From: an uncultured Flavobacterium sp. | GTDB taxonomy: Bacteria; Bacteroidota; Bacteroidia; Flavobacteriales; Flavobacteriaceae | Length of the DNA: 64,000 nt | Assembly: GCF_963422545.1 (NCBI RefSeq) | Contig: NZ_OY730238.1 | Coordinates: 1-64,000, forward strand | Direction: 5' to 3' | Notes under the pieces: model-generated | Databases searched by the model: none | The model's input: only the letters and a program-made list of their open reading frames with translations | What the model was told of the DNA's origin: nothing | In this document: piece by piece, positions 52,982-61,760 of the stretch | Layout: each line of letters opens with the position of its first letter | Numbering within the stretch: position 1 is the stretch's first letter | Translations under genes and position numbers: made by a program

Positions 52982-55387
52982 ATGAAAAATTGCATACAAA
53001 ACCTGTTACTATTAATTAGCTTATTAACAATAAGTCAATCTTCTTTTGGTCAAAAATCAGCCTCAATAAAAGGAAAAATTTCTGATGGAAAACTTCCTGT
53101 AGAATTTGTAGATGTTATCTTAAAAGCGGTAAATGATTCTACAAAAGTGGCTAATTATGCCGTGACAGATGTTTCCGGGAATTTTTCTTTAGACAATGTG
53201 CCTTCGGGTAATTATCAATTGCACTTCAAGTTAATTGGATTCAAAACCAGTTCTCAAAAAGTAGTTCTTGACGGTTCTCCTATTTCCCTTGGAACAATTA
53301 CTTTACAAAATGACACCAATTTATTAAATACTGTGGTGGTTAATTCGGCAAAAAAACAAATTCAGAGAACCGACGAAGGTTTTATTTTTAATGCTGTTTC
53401 AAATATTTCGCAATCCGGAGGAACTGCAACGGACATGCTTAAAAGTATTCCGACTGTAGCTGTTGATGCCGAAGGTGGAATAACGCTGAGAGGAAAATCA
53501 CCTATGATTTTAATTAATGGAAAAAATTCGGCAATTACCAATATGGATCAAATTGCGGCAAGCAGTATTGAAAGCATTGAGATTATAAGCAATCCAACGG
53601 CAAAATATGATGCTAATGCAGAAAGTGGAATCATTAATATTAAGCTGAAGAAAAATAACCAAAATGGTATGAATGGCGCTATGGTTTTGGGTGGCGGTTT
53701 TGGTGCCAAAGGAAGAATAAACAGTTCGATACTTTTAAATCATAAAGCCGGAAAATGGAATTTTGGCTTGGGATATGATAACCGTTTTGCCGGCAGAACC
53801 AAAAAAATAAATGCTGAACGAACAAACTATTTTATTGATGATGAACATTTCATTAATCAAAAACGAAATGACGAACGTACAGAAGGCTTACAGAATTTAA
53901 AACTGAATATTGATTTTTCTCCAAACGAACGAAATAATTTTTCATTTGAAGCTTTAGGAAATTTAGAAAGTCAGGATAATGATGAAACTTTATATACACA
54001 AGTCAATACGAGCGCAAATCAATTTTACTCAAACAACAGAAGACATTCTTTAGAATTAGAGCGTTCAAAAGTAGGTGAATTGGCTTTTAATTATGATCGG
54101 AAATTTTCTGATAATCGAAAAAGTTTAAACGCAAACATTACCTCGTCTTTCAATAAAGATAAAGAAAATACTAATATTGATACTTATAATTACGATCAAT
54201 ATCAGCAACAAATTGGTGACGCTTCTTTACAAAGAACACATAATTATGAAAATGAAAACATCTCGAACGCAATTGTAAATTATGCTTTTCCGGTTTCAGA
54301 GAAATCAATTGTAGAAACAGGTTATAAAGGAACATTCCGATTTTTTAATTCGGATTTTGAAAGTGCTGATTTGATTAATGGCGAATATGTTATTAATCCA
54401 ATTTCTAGCAATACTTTTAAATTCAATGAACAAATAAATGCCGTTTACGGAATGTTAAACTCTTTTATTGGTGATACCGAAAATCCAAAATGGAAATACA
54501 ATTTAGGATTACGCGCTGAGCAGGTCAATAATAATGGAGAAACACAAAATAATACAACTAATTTCTCTAATCATTATCTAAAACTTTTCCCTTCGGCTTC
54601 TTTACAGCTGAATTTAAAATCGAATGATTTCTTTAAAATTGGTTATAGCAAACGTATTAATCGTCCGGGTTTAGACCAGTTGAATCCTTTTATAGATATT
54701 ACTGATGCATTGAATCCGCACAGTGGAAATCCGTATTTGAAGCCTGAAATTATTCATATCGCTGAAATGAGCTACAATAAAGAATGGACGAAATATTCCT
54801 TCTCTACAAATGCTTTTTACCGAAATGCAACCAATACAATTAAACAATACACAGAACTTCTAGATAATGGTGTTATTTTATTGATGCCAAAAAATATCGG
54901 AAGTACTGTTACTTATGGTCTAGAAACTATTTTTAGCTTAAAACCAATAGGTTTTTATGATGCTAATATTAGTATAACGGCTTTTCAGCAAAATATAAAT
55001 GCTTCAAATCTGGCACAGGATCTTGTGAGCAATGCTTTTAGCTGGTACGGAAAAATCATCAATAATTTTGTTCCCTGGAAAGGCGGTAAACTTCAAATTA
55101 TAGGCAATTACAACTCCGCATTAGCAACTCCGCAAGGAAAACGAATTCCGGTTTATAATGTTGATATGGGTTTTCAGCAAAAACTGGGTAAAGGGAATGC
55201 CCGTTTAGGATTGGTCGTTACAGATATGTTTAACACGCTTGAAAGCGGATTCAAAAACAATACTGCTTTGTTTAGCAACAATCGAACTAATAAATCAGAC
55301 ACACGCGCTTTGATGCTTACGTTTGCTTATACATTTAAATCTGATTTTAAAGAGAAATTATTAGAAAATCAATTTTCGACAGAGTAG
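52982..55387 (+). CDS. TonB-dependent outer membrane receptor
   Basis: The protein imports a large nutrient across the outer membrane, powered by TonB. The 801 residues comprise a signal peptide (about 1-23), a carboxypeptidase-regulatory-like domain (about 27-112, FVDVILKAVNDS and GNFSLDNVPSGNYQLHFKLIGF), a plug (about 118-225, GGTATDMLKSIPTVAVDAEGG and ILINGK) and a beta-barrel (about 230-801) ending in aromatic-rich strands. It fits the outer-membrane beta-barrel subgroup that lacks a partner SusD gene here. Substrate unknown. Confidence 0.92.
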   Translation: MKNCIQNLLLLISLLTISQSSFGQKSASIKGKISDGKLPVEFVDVILKAVNDSTKVANYAVTDVSGNFSLDNVPSGNYQLHFKLIGFKTSSQKVVLDGSPISLGTITLQNDTNLLNTVVVNSAKKQIQRTDEGFIFNAVSNISQSGGTATDMLKSIPTVAVDAEGGITLRGKSPMILINGKNSAITNMDQIAASSIESIEIISNPTAKYDANAESGIINIKLKKNNQNGMNGAMVLGGGFGAKGRINSSILLNHKAGKWNFGLGYDNRFAGRTKKINAERTNYFIDDEHFINQKRNDERTEGLQNLKLNIDFSPNERNNFSFEALGNLESQDNDETLYTQVNTSANQFYSNNRRHSLELERSKVGELAFNYDRKFSDNRKSLNANITSSFNKDKENTNIDTYNYDQYQQQIGDASLQRTHNYENENISNAIVNYAFPVSEKSIVETGYKGTFRFFNSDFESADLINGEYVINPISSNTFKFNEQINAVYGMLNSFIGDTENPKWKYNLGLRAEQVNNNGETQNNTTNFSNHYLKLFPSASLQLNLKSNDFFKIGYSKRINRPGLDQLNPFIDITDALNPHSGNPYLKPEIIHIAEMSYNKEWTKYSFSTNAFYRNATNTIKQYTELLDNGVILLMPKNIGSTVTYGLETIFSLKPIGFYDANISITAFQQNINASNLAQDLVSNAFSWYGKIINNFVPWKGGKLQIIGNYNSALATPQGKRIPVYNVDMGFQQKLGKGNARLGLVVTDMFNTLESGFKNNTALFSNNRTNKSDTRALMLTFAYTFKSDFKEKLLENQFSTE

Positions 55388-55532
55388 TATTTGGGTAAAT
55401 CGAAAATGTTAAAAAATAAACTCATTCTTGTAATTTGGATTCATTTTTCTACAGAAATTTGAACTATATTCGCTAAAAAAATCCTGCCACTGATTTTTTT
55501 TGCAACCCAAAAAACAATTAAACCTACAAAGA

Positions 55533-55964
55533 ATGAAAGCTGTACATTTATTATTTATTACGTTATTTTTTGTTTCTACACATTCTTATTCTCAAATTCA
55601 AGTAGATAAAATAAGCTACAACAATCGAGAACATTTTATTACCACCACTATTGGTTATCCTGTTCCGGGAACTTTTTTAATTTCAGGACAAAAAGAACCG
55701 AGTACGGTATTGAATCCGGATGGTACAGGAGTTATTCAGGATATTGACTTAAGTAAAAAAAAGATCAATTGGGGAATCGAATGTACTGACGAAGGTATTC
55801 CGATTTTTAAAGAAGGTTTTAATAGTGCAACGTATACATTTTGGTACAGAACCAATGATAGTGATGCCTGGAATTATTCTCAATTTTCTATTCATTTTAC
55901 CAAGAAAAAAATGTTTCTGATGGGAGAAAGAGTAAAAGAATATGTTGATTACGATGTTCAATAG
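55533..55964 (+). CDS. small exported protein of unknown function
   Basis: I take ATG at 55533 because it gives a signal peptide (MKAVHLLFITLFFVSTHSYSQ); a TTG further up does not. The 143-residue protein has no family I recognise. The mature part has a central FNSATYTFWYRTND segment and ends with RVKEYVDYDVQ. It follows the TonB gene by 146 bp and could be part of the same regulon. Confidence 0.6.
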   Translation: MKAVHLLFITLFFVSTHSYSQIQVDKISYNNREHFITTTIGYPVPGTFLISGQKEPSTVLNPDGTGVIQDIDLSKKKINWGIECTDEGIPIFKEGFNSATYTFWYRTNDSDAWNYSQFSIHFTKKKMFLMGERVKEYVDYDVQ

Positions 55965-56144
55965 TTTAGTATAAACTAATAGCCCAAATTAAACATTTCT
56001 CGTTTTTTTCTAAATTTTACTAAAAAAAAGAAAACGTTTTCGTTGATTTTTAAGAGTACCTATAATTTTTGCCATAAAATTTCACAAAATTAAAAATTAT
56101 ACCTATTTTTTATTTAATTTGCGATAAAATTCAATATATTAAAC

Positions 56145-57923
56145 ATGGTTTCAATCACACGCCTTTTTGATTTTCCCTATTATCAACAAGAAACTTATAA
56201 CCTTCCGGTTGCTCTTGCAACTAAAAAAAACGGAGTCTGGGAAAAAACATCTAGCCAGGAATATATTGCAAAAGCAAATGCTGTTTCAAGAGCATTACTG
56301 CGCATGGGCGTTCAAAAAGATGACAAAATTGCATTAATCACTTCTAATAATCGTACAGAATGGAATATCATGGATATTGGTATTCTGCAAACCGGAGCGC
56401 AAAACGTTCCAATTTATCCAACAATTTCTGAAGAAGATTACGAATACATATTAAACCATAGCGGCAGTATTTACTGTTTTGTTTCTGATGACGAAGTGTA
56501 TCAAAAAGTACAAGCCATTAGAGCTAATGTACCTACTTTAAAAGAGGTTTATTCGTTTAATGAAATTGCCGGTTGTAAAAACTGGACTGATTTATTATTA
56601 TTGGGCGAAGACGAAAGCAATCAAAGCGAAGTTGATTCCAGAAAAGATAGTATCCATACTGATGATTTAGCTACTATTATTTATACATCAGGAACTACAG
56701 GAAAACCTAAAGGTGTAATGCTTTCGCACAAAAATATTGTTTCGAATGTTTTAGACAGCGCACCAAGAATTCCGTTTGATCCGGGAAAAAGCACTTCTTT
56801 GAGCTTCTTGCCAATTTGCCACATTTTTGAAAGAATGATTTTGTATATCTATCAATATTATGGTGTTTCTGTTTATTTTGGAGAATCAATCGATAAGATT
56901 AGTGATAACCTAAAAGAAGTTCGACCAACTGTAATTACAGCTGTACCAAGGCTTTTAGAGAAAGTATACGATAAAATTTATGCAAAAGGATCTGAATTAA
57001 CCGGTATCAAGAAAAAACTATTTTTCTGGGCGATTGATTTAGGTTTAAAATACGAACCATACGGAGCCAATGGTGCTTGGTATGAGTTTCAATTGAAAAT
57101 TGCCCGAAAACTTATTTTCAGTAAATGGAAAGAAGGTTTGGGAGGAAACCTAGATTTAATGGTTTCCGGAAGTGCTGCATTACAGCCACGTTTAACAAGA
57201 GTTTTTGCTGCTGCCGAAATTCCGGTTATGGAAGGTTATGGTTTATCTGAAACTTCTCCAGTAATTGCCGTAAACGATCAAAGAGAAAAAGGTTTTAAAA
57301 TTGGAACTGTTGGAAGAGTAATTCGCAACGTTGAAGTTAAAATCGCCGAAGACGGAGAAATCCTTTGCAAAGGACCAAACGTAATGTTGGGTTACTACAA
57401 AGATGATGAAAAAACAGCTGAAGCATTACAAAACGGATATTTCCATACTGGGGATATTGGTGAAATTGACAGTGAAGGTTTCTTGAAAATTACAGATCGT
57501 AAAAAAGAAATGTTCAAGACTTCAGGCGGAAAATATATTGCACCTCAATTGATTGAAAATGCGATGAAACAATCTCGTTTTATCGAGCAAATCATGGTAA
57601 TTGGTGAAGGCGAAAAAATGCCGGCAGCTTTTATTCAGCCAAACTTCGAGTTTGTAAAAGAATGGGCAAAAATTCATAAAATAACTATAGGAGGTTCTAA
57701 TGCCGAAATTGCATCAAATAAAGATGTAATTAAACGAATTGACGAAGAAGTTGAAGGAATCAACGAGAAATTTGGACACTGGGAAAAAATCAAACGTTTT
57801 GAGTTAACTCCGGAAGTTTGGTCTATCGATGGCGGACAATTGACTCCTACTTTAAAATTGAAACGTAAAATCATCAAAGAAATCTACAAAGATCTTTACG
57901 TTAAAATTTATGGTCAAAATTAA
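56145..57923 (+). CDS. long-chain fatty acid-CoA ligase (AMP-binding)
   Basis: The enzyme activates fatty acids with ATP and CoA. The 592-residue protein has the adenylate motif YTSGTTGKPKG (residues about 176-186), VMEGYGLSETSP, and the lid motif DRKKEMFKTSGGKYIAP near the C-terminus. It fits the FadD/FACL group of long-chain acyl-CoA synthetases. No beta-oxidation genes are beside it. A terminator at 57948 follows. Confidence 0.93.
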   Translation: MVSITRLFDFPYYQQETYNLPVALATKKNGVWEKTSSQEYIAKANAVSRALLRMGVQKDDKIALITSNNRTEWNIMDIGILQTGAQNVPIYPTISEEDYEYILNHSGSIYCFVSDDEVYQKVQAIRANVPTLKEVYSFNEIAGCKNWTDLLLLGEDESNQSEVDSRKDSIHTDDLATIIYTSGTTGKPKGVMLSHKNIVSNVLDSAPRIPFDPGKSTSLSFLPICHIFERMILYIYQYYGVSVYFGESIDKISDNLKEVRPTVITAVPRLLEKVYDKIYAKGSELTGIKKKLFFWAIDLGLKYEPYGANGAWYEFQLKIARKLIFSKWKEGLGGNLDLMVSGSAALQPRLTRVFAAAEIPVMEGYGLSETSPVIAVNDQREKGFKIGTVGRVIRNVEVKIAEDGEILCKGPNVMLGYYKDDEKTAEALQNGYFHTGDIGEIDSEGFLKITDRKKEMFKTSGGKYIAPQLIENAMKQSRFIEQIMVIGEGEKMPAAFIQPNFEFVKEWAKIHKITIGGSNAEIASNKDVIKRIDEEVEGINEKFGHWEKIKRFELTPEVWSIDGGQLTPTLKLKRKIIKEIYKDLYVKIYGQN

Positions 57924-57947
57924 TAAATCAAAATAATTATAACCACG

Positions 57948-57979
57948 AAAAAGGCTGTCTACATAGACAGCCTTTTTTA
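57948..57979 (+). terminator. intrinsic terminator after the acyl-CoA ligase (left direct-repeat copy)
   Basis: A 13-bp stem (57948-57960 with 57965-57977) closes an ACAT loop and runs into T residues. The sequence following it, AGTTTTGTGAACA (57979-57991), matches the flank of the second copy at 59945, showing that the repeat extends beyond the hairpin. Confidence 0.9.
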
Positions 57980-58185
57980 GTTTTGTGAACAATTCTATTA
58001 GAAAATTATAACACTAATATGTCTTCTCGGAGCATTAAAAACCAAAAAACTATGTTCAAAGTAATTATTTAATAATCTTGCTTTTTAAAATATGTCTTAT
58101 CTTAATATTTAAATGACTGTTTTAGACTTATTGCGAACTATTCTTCATTTATATTTATCGTAATGTGATAATATAAAAATAGAAT

Positions 58186-59418
58186 ATGATATCAGCCAAA
58201 CTATTTATTTTAGGAGAAGAACGGGAATTACTTTGGATAGATACCAATTACTACAGATATACATCAACCTACGGATTCCCAACCAGCGATATTGAAGGAG
58301 GACTTATTACTTTATGTTTTGTGTCGCAAGAAGGCGATGATATTTTTTGGCACAATATGACCAAAATTGTAGAGAACGAAACCGAAAGAATGGAAAAGGG
58401 AGAAATTCACTTTTATAGTAAAGGAGAAGAAGATATCCCGATAAGAAAGTATAAATTTAATGATGCCTTTATAGTAGAATTTTCAGAAACATTTTATGCT
58501 TATGGAACTGAAAATATGCGAACCTTTTTAACTATTTCACCTGCAATCCAAAATTATGGTACCACCCACGATTTGATAAAACACTGGCAAGTATCTTGGA
58601 TTCCTCATTCAGAGTCTTATTATATTCCTAAAGAAGAAGAAGAAGAGCGTATTGTGTATATAAATGGTCATTTTTATAATAAAGATGGAACTTTTGAAGG
58701 TAAGATAAATGAGCCTGACTATGAAGGAAGTACATATGATGTATATATTTGTGATGGAAAATCTACTCAAAAAAATAAAAATGGTGAAGATTTTACAACA
58801 TATAATAATCCCAAATTACTGAAAGATAATGATGTGAATATCACTCACAATGATTTTATACAATTTGCTGGAATAGCTTATGCTGAGAGTTCTGTTGGTA
58901 ATGGTGTTGAAATTAAAAATGAAGTTTATGCTATTGCTAATGCAATGGTAAATTATAGAAAGTTAGGAAGTAAAAAATCTTTAGCCTATGCTGCAACTGA
59001 TGGCAATGTTATGTTTGATAAATTCAAAAAAGCTATTGATCAAAAGAGAAATAATAGTTTTATGCAAACGGCAATTGCGGGAGCAATTAATGCTCTAAAT
59101 GGAGGCAGAGATTATTCAAATAAAGGCACGTATTGGGCAGGTAACGATATAGGAAGTAAATTTGAGAAATGGAATGAAGGATTAATTTTTACAGATTGCG
59201 ATCATGATTTATTTAAATTAGGAGATAATGTTGTACCTGGAGAGCACTATATTACATATAAAAATGGAAAAGCTCCTACTTTAAGAGGAAAATGGGATTA
59301 TAAATGGGAAAGTACAGCCGCTTATAGTGGTAAAAACTCAAAGGGAAATTTATCAGGTACAACTTTTATGAAAGTTTCAGAAAAATTTAAAATAGCAACG
59401 GGAAGCAATGGACAATAA
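58186..59418 (+). CDS. TssD/Hcp-fused candidate type VI secretion effector
   Basis: The 410-residue protein has no signal peptide. Residues about 1-145 follow the Bacteroidota T6SS tube protein TssD: AKLFILG, a G-x-P-x-S-x-I-x-G-G-x-I-x-L strand (residues about 30-44), KFNDAFIVEFSE, then MRTFLTISPA. A linker (about 148-205, VYINGHFYNKDGTFEGKI) leads to a C-terminal domain (about 215-410). That domain has FAGIAYAESSVGNG followed by VYAIANAMVNYRK, like the SleB-type peptidoglycan hydrolase core with Glu234 as candidate catalyst. The likely reading is an effector carried on the T6SS tube. Its stop overlaps the next gene by 11 bp. Confidence 0.7.
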   Translation: MISAKLFILGEERELLWIDTNYYRYTSTYGFPTSDIEGGLITLCFVSQEGDDIFWHNMTKIVENETERMEKGEIHFYSKGEEDIPIRKYKFNDAFIVEFSETFYAYGTENMRTFLTISPAIQNYGTTHDLIKHWQVSWIPHSESYYIPKEEEEERIVYINGHFYNKDGTFEGKINEPDYEGSTYDVYICDGKSTQKNKNGEDFTTYNNPKLLKDNDVNITHNDFIQFAGIAYAESSVGNGVEIKNEVYAIANAMVNYRKLGSKKSLAYAATDGNVMFDKFKKAIDQKRNNSFMQTAIAGAINALNGGRDYSNKGTYWAGNDIGSKFEKWNEGLIFTDCDHDLFKLGDNVVPGEHYITYKNGKAPTLRGKWDYKWESTAAYSGKNSKGNLSGTTFMKVSEKFKIATGSNGQ

Positions 59419-59902
59419 GTATAAAAAATATATAACAGTTATTTGGACAATCATTTGTGTGTTACAATTTGTATTTTCATTTTCTCAAAATAAAGAAAAC
59501 CTCATTTTTAAAAATATTCCTAAAACCAATTTTAGGTTATATACACCTGATGATGCTCCAAATTTGCTAATATATGGCTGTATTAATTGTTCTTTTGGTA
59601 TTGAACATATTAGAAATCAGGCAGATTATTATAATTATCATGATTCATTTAAAATAAATAAGAAATTATTTGAAATTGATGAGTTATTAGATCAACAAGG
59701 AATGGATTTTTATAATGTTGCTTATAATAATAGTAAATATTTATTTGTCGTCTCTCAAGTTTCTGAACCCTCTAGATTTTCTTATAAATACAAACATTAT
59801 TATTTATTCACACTTAACAAAACCAATCAGCCCATAAATTTTAAGATGCTAATTTCAAGCAAACTAAATAAAGAAAAAGCTTTTATAAAACTAGTGAAGT
59901 AG
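59408..59902 (+). CDS. exported protein, candidate immunity partner of the TssD-fused effector
   Basis: The 164-residue protein starts inside the end of the effector gene (11-bp overlap), so the two are translationally coupled. The N-terminus is a signal peptide or membrane anchor (hydrophobic residues about 8-26, VIWTIICVLQFVFSFSQ). The mature part has YGCINCSFGIEHIR (two close cysteines) and no family that I recognise. Periplasmic immunity proteins neutralise peptidoglycan-directed effectors, which fits location and order. This pairing is inferred. Confidence 0.55.
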   Translation: MDNKYKKYITVIWTIICVLQFVFSFSQNKENLIFKNIPKTNFRLYTPDDAPNLLIYGCINCSFGIEHIRNQADYYNYHDSFKINKKLFEIDELLDQQGMDFYNVAYNNSKYLFVVSQVSEPSRFSYKYKHYYLFTLNKTNQPINFKMLISSKLNKEKAFIKLVK

Positions 59903-59944
59903 TTTATAAAGAAACATTTTAAAAATCTACACTAGCATCAAATG

Positions 59945-59975
59945 AAAAGGCTGTCTAACATAGACAGCCTTTTTA
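59945..59975. terminator. bidirectional terminator (right direct-repeat copy)
   Basis: A 13-bp stem (59945-59957 with 59961-59973) closes an ACA loop. T residues follow on the plus strand, and on the minus strand it ends the exonuclease gene, whose stop lies at 59973. The sequence onward, AGTTTTGTAAACA, repeats that of the left copy. Confidence 0.9.
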
Positions 59976-60518
59976 GTTTTGTAAACACCAATGCAAAATT
60001 TTGGCGATATTCTTTGCGTCATCAATTCCTCGATGGTGCGTTCCTTCCAGCGGAATATCCAAAAAATGCAAAGCTCCGTTCATTCCGGTTGGTCTTACCA
60101 AACCAAATTTATCTCCAAACGAGACTTTTACATTAATGTGTTCATTGCCCATTGGATAAGGAATTCCGAATGATTTACATTGCTTTTGAAGCATATTCAG
60201 ATCGTATTGACCGTAACTAGCCCAGGTATATAAATCAGGCCTATATTCACCAACTAATTTTTCAATCGCTTCCTCAAAACTCACTCCATTTTTATCCAGT
60301 AAATCTTGGGTAATAGTGGTTAACTCCGTACAAAACGGACTCACACTTGAGCGTTGCGGTTTTATCAAAATACCTTGATTCTGAGTTATAGCACCAGTTT
60401 CTGAATCCAGAACTGCCAAACCAATTTCAATAATTTCATTCTCCTGACCTTGCGGAACAGTACTTTGCCAACATGTGGCTTCTAAATCGATAATAATAAT
60501 TTTATCTGTAGTTTTCAT
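59973..60518 (-). CDS. DEDDh-type 3'-5' exonuclease
   Basis: The 181-residue protein has the acidic set of a DEDDh exonuclease: Asp11 and Glu13 in IDLEATCWQ, Asp106 in YGQYDLNML, and His162 and Asp167 in HHRGIDDAKN. Length and the QENEIIEIGLAVLD segment fit the Eri1/RNase-T-like group that trims RNA or DNA ends. The last residues, W-C-L-Q-N, are also encoded in part within the flanking direct repeat at 57948. Confidence 0.9.
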   Translation of the reverse strand: MKTTDKIIIIDLEATCWQSTVPQGQENEIIEIGLAVLDSETGAITQNQGILIKPQRSSVSPFCTELTTITQDLLDKNGVSFEEAIEKLVGEYRPDLYTWASYGQYDLNMLQKQCKSFGIPYPMGNEHINVKVSFGDKFGLVRPTGMNGALHFLDIPLEGTHHRGIDDAKNIAKILHWCLQN

Positions 60519-60600
60519 TTTTTTAATTTTTTAATAATTTATAATTCTTTTTAAGAAGTTTTTATTTCACGAAGATTTCCTTTAATTGACAAATGACACT

Positions 60601-61149
60601 TCAACTACCTGAAATCGTAATTATCTTTCCGGGATGTATCTTCTCATCTATTTTTTTAGAAATGGCAGCTGCAAAATTTAGAAAAAGGTTTCCTTTTTTG
60701 GTAACTGCTTTTGACTTTTTACTTTCAATTAATTTCTCTTTTTTAGTGACTTCTTTCTTTATTTCAACAATTTTCTTTGCTGGCCCAGCTGTATACTCTT
60801 CATGAAACTTTTTAAAAGGACGCGGGTGAAAATCAACCATAACTGCAGCCAGATTTATCGCATCAATATTTGATGGATCTGTTTCTCCTTTAAAAAAGGT
60901 TTCAATAGGTCTGAACTTATCTTTTTTCTCCTTAAACTTATTCTTTTTAGTATGATCAAACTCTAAACTCAATAAATTACTGAAAACATTTAAGTCGTCC
61001 TTAGTTGGGTTATTCTCGAAAATTAACCAGCACAAATCACGCAACTTTCCACGAGAAGGACTGTACAAATAATCAAAGTATTCTCCTTTTTTTTCTATCT
61101 CATATTTAATTTTAATCGCTTTTTTGTATTCTTTTAATATATTGCTCAT
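60601..61149 (-). CDS. hypothetical protein
   Basis: The 182-residue protein has an N-terminal helical, Lys-rich part, a middle with PIETFFKGETDPSNIDAINLAAVMVDFHP, and a Lys/Glu-rich stretch (residues about 132-150) followed by a hydrophobic-tipped tail. No family is recognised and no signal peptide is seen. It overlaps the gene upstream by 38 bp, which indicates co-transcription and coupled translation. Confidence 0.55.
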   Translation of the reverse strand: MSNILKEYKKAIKIKYEIEKKGEYFDYLYSPSRGKLRDLCWLIFENNPTKDDLNVFSNLLSLEFDHTKKNKFKEKKDKFRPIETFFKGETDPSNIDAINLAAVMVDFHPRPFKKFHEEYTAGPAKKIVEIKKEVTKKEKLIESKKSKAVTKKGNLFLNFAAAISKKIDEKIHPGKIITISGS

Positions 61150-61513
61150 CGTATATTTTTTTAGGAATTCCTGGGAACCTCAGAAAAACGCAATAATTCT
61201 GAGAATTAGGTTTTACCTGTATTTTAGTTCCGTATAATTCGTATGTTTTATTAATTATATTTTTTAAATCTGCTTCTTGACACGAACTCTCATTGGCAGG
61301 AATTGTATATTCTTTCTGGACGTAGAATCTTTTGTATAATCCTCCATTAATAATGGCCGAAAACCTAAAATCAAATTTTCTGCCAGAAATTTCTTCTCCG
61401 CTTATTAACCCTGCATATTTTGCATTTATTTTATCTATTACTCTTGCTAAAAAATTTTGATCTTTAGCAGATATGCTTATCTTTTCCATATGTAATTCTT
61501 TATTTTTTGACAT
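61112..61513 (-). CDS. hypothetical protein
   Basis: The 133-residue protein starts at ATG 61513, directly beside a terminator-like hairpin; ATG 61489 is an alternative. It has an amphipathic N-terminus (MSKNKELHMEKISISAKDQN) and a strand-rich core (FDFRFSAIINGGLYKRFYVQKEYTIPA) but no recognised family. Two cysteines (in SSCQE and NYCVF) are its only notable residues. Its start next to a terminator suggests that expression depends on read-through of the small unit upstream. Confidence 0.6.
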   Translation of the reverse strand: MSKNKELHMEKISISAKDQNFLARVIDKINAKYAGLISGEEISGRKFDFRFSAIINGGLYKRFYVQKEYTIPANESSCQEADLKNIINKTYELYGTKIQVKPNSQNYCVFLRFPGIPKKIYDEQYIKRIQKSD

Positions 61514-61540
61514 AAAAAAAGCACCCAATTAAAGGTGCTT
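61514..61540 (-). terminator. intrinsic terminator of small unit A, ending at the next start codon
   Basis: On the minus strand a 7-bp stem AAGCACC/GGTGCTT (61540-61534 with 61525-61519) is followed by T residues down to 61514. The very next three bases are the ATG of the following gene. Confidence 0.8.
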
Positions 61541-61564
61541 CATAACAAATACGATATAATTATC

Positions 61565-61690
61565 CTATTGCTTATATTGATGCACCGATGTGTAAATCCA
61601 TTCACTACCCGAACTGGCGTCCAGCCCTTTTGGGTTATATATGTTAGTATTAAAATCCATTTTATATGTTGTATTATATTTTGAAATCAT
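61565..61690 (-). CDS. small peptide of unit A (41 residues)
   Basis: The frame has 41 codons and a stop at 61567-61565. A shorter form of 31 residues starts at Met11. It is flanked by a promoter with both elements (61757-61760 and 61728-61735) and by a terminator at 61540-61514, a complete transcription unit that favours a real gene. The sequence is Tyr/Asn/Ser-rich with GLDASSGSEWIY. I do not recognise a family, and a small RNA is an alternative. Confidence 0.55.
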   Translation of the reverse strand: MISKYNTTYKMDFNTNIYNPKGLDASSGSEWIYTSVHQYKQ

Positions 61691-61727
61691 TACTGTTGTT
61701 TAAAATTCTATATTCACATTTGTTTGG

Positions 61728-61760
61728 CAAAGATAAAGTCGAAAAATTCAATTATCCAAA
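61728..61760 (-). promoter_or_regulatory. promoter of small unit A
   Basis: On the minus strand TTTG (61760-61757) and the -7 box TATCTTTG (61735-61728) are 21 bp apart. The predicted start of transcription is about 30-40 bp before the ATG at 61690. Confidence 0.7.

Noticed and set aside
59942..60136. 64-codon frame on the plus strand overlapping the terminator and exonuclease
   Set aside because: It lies antisense to the well-supported DEDDh exonuclease and includes the terminator stem.
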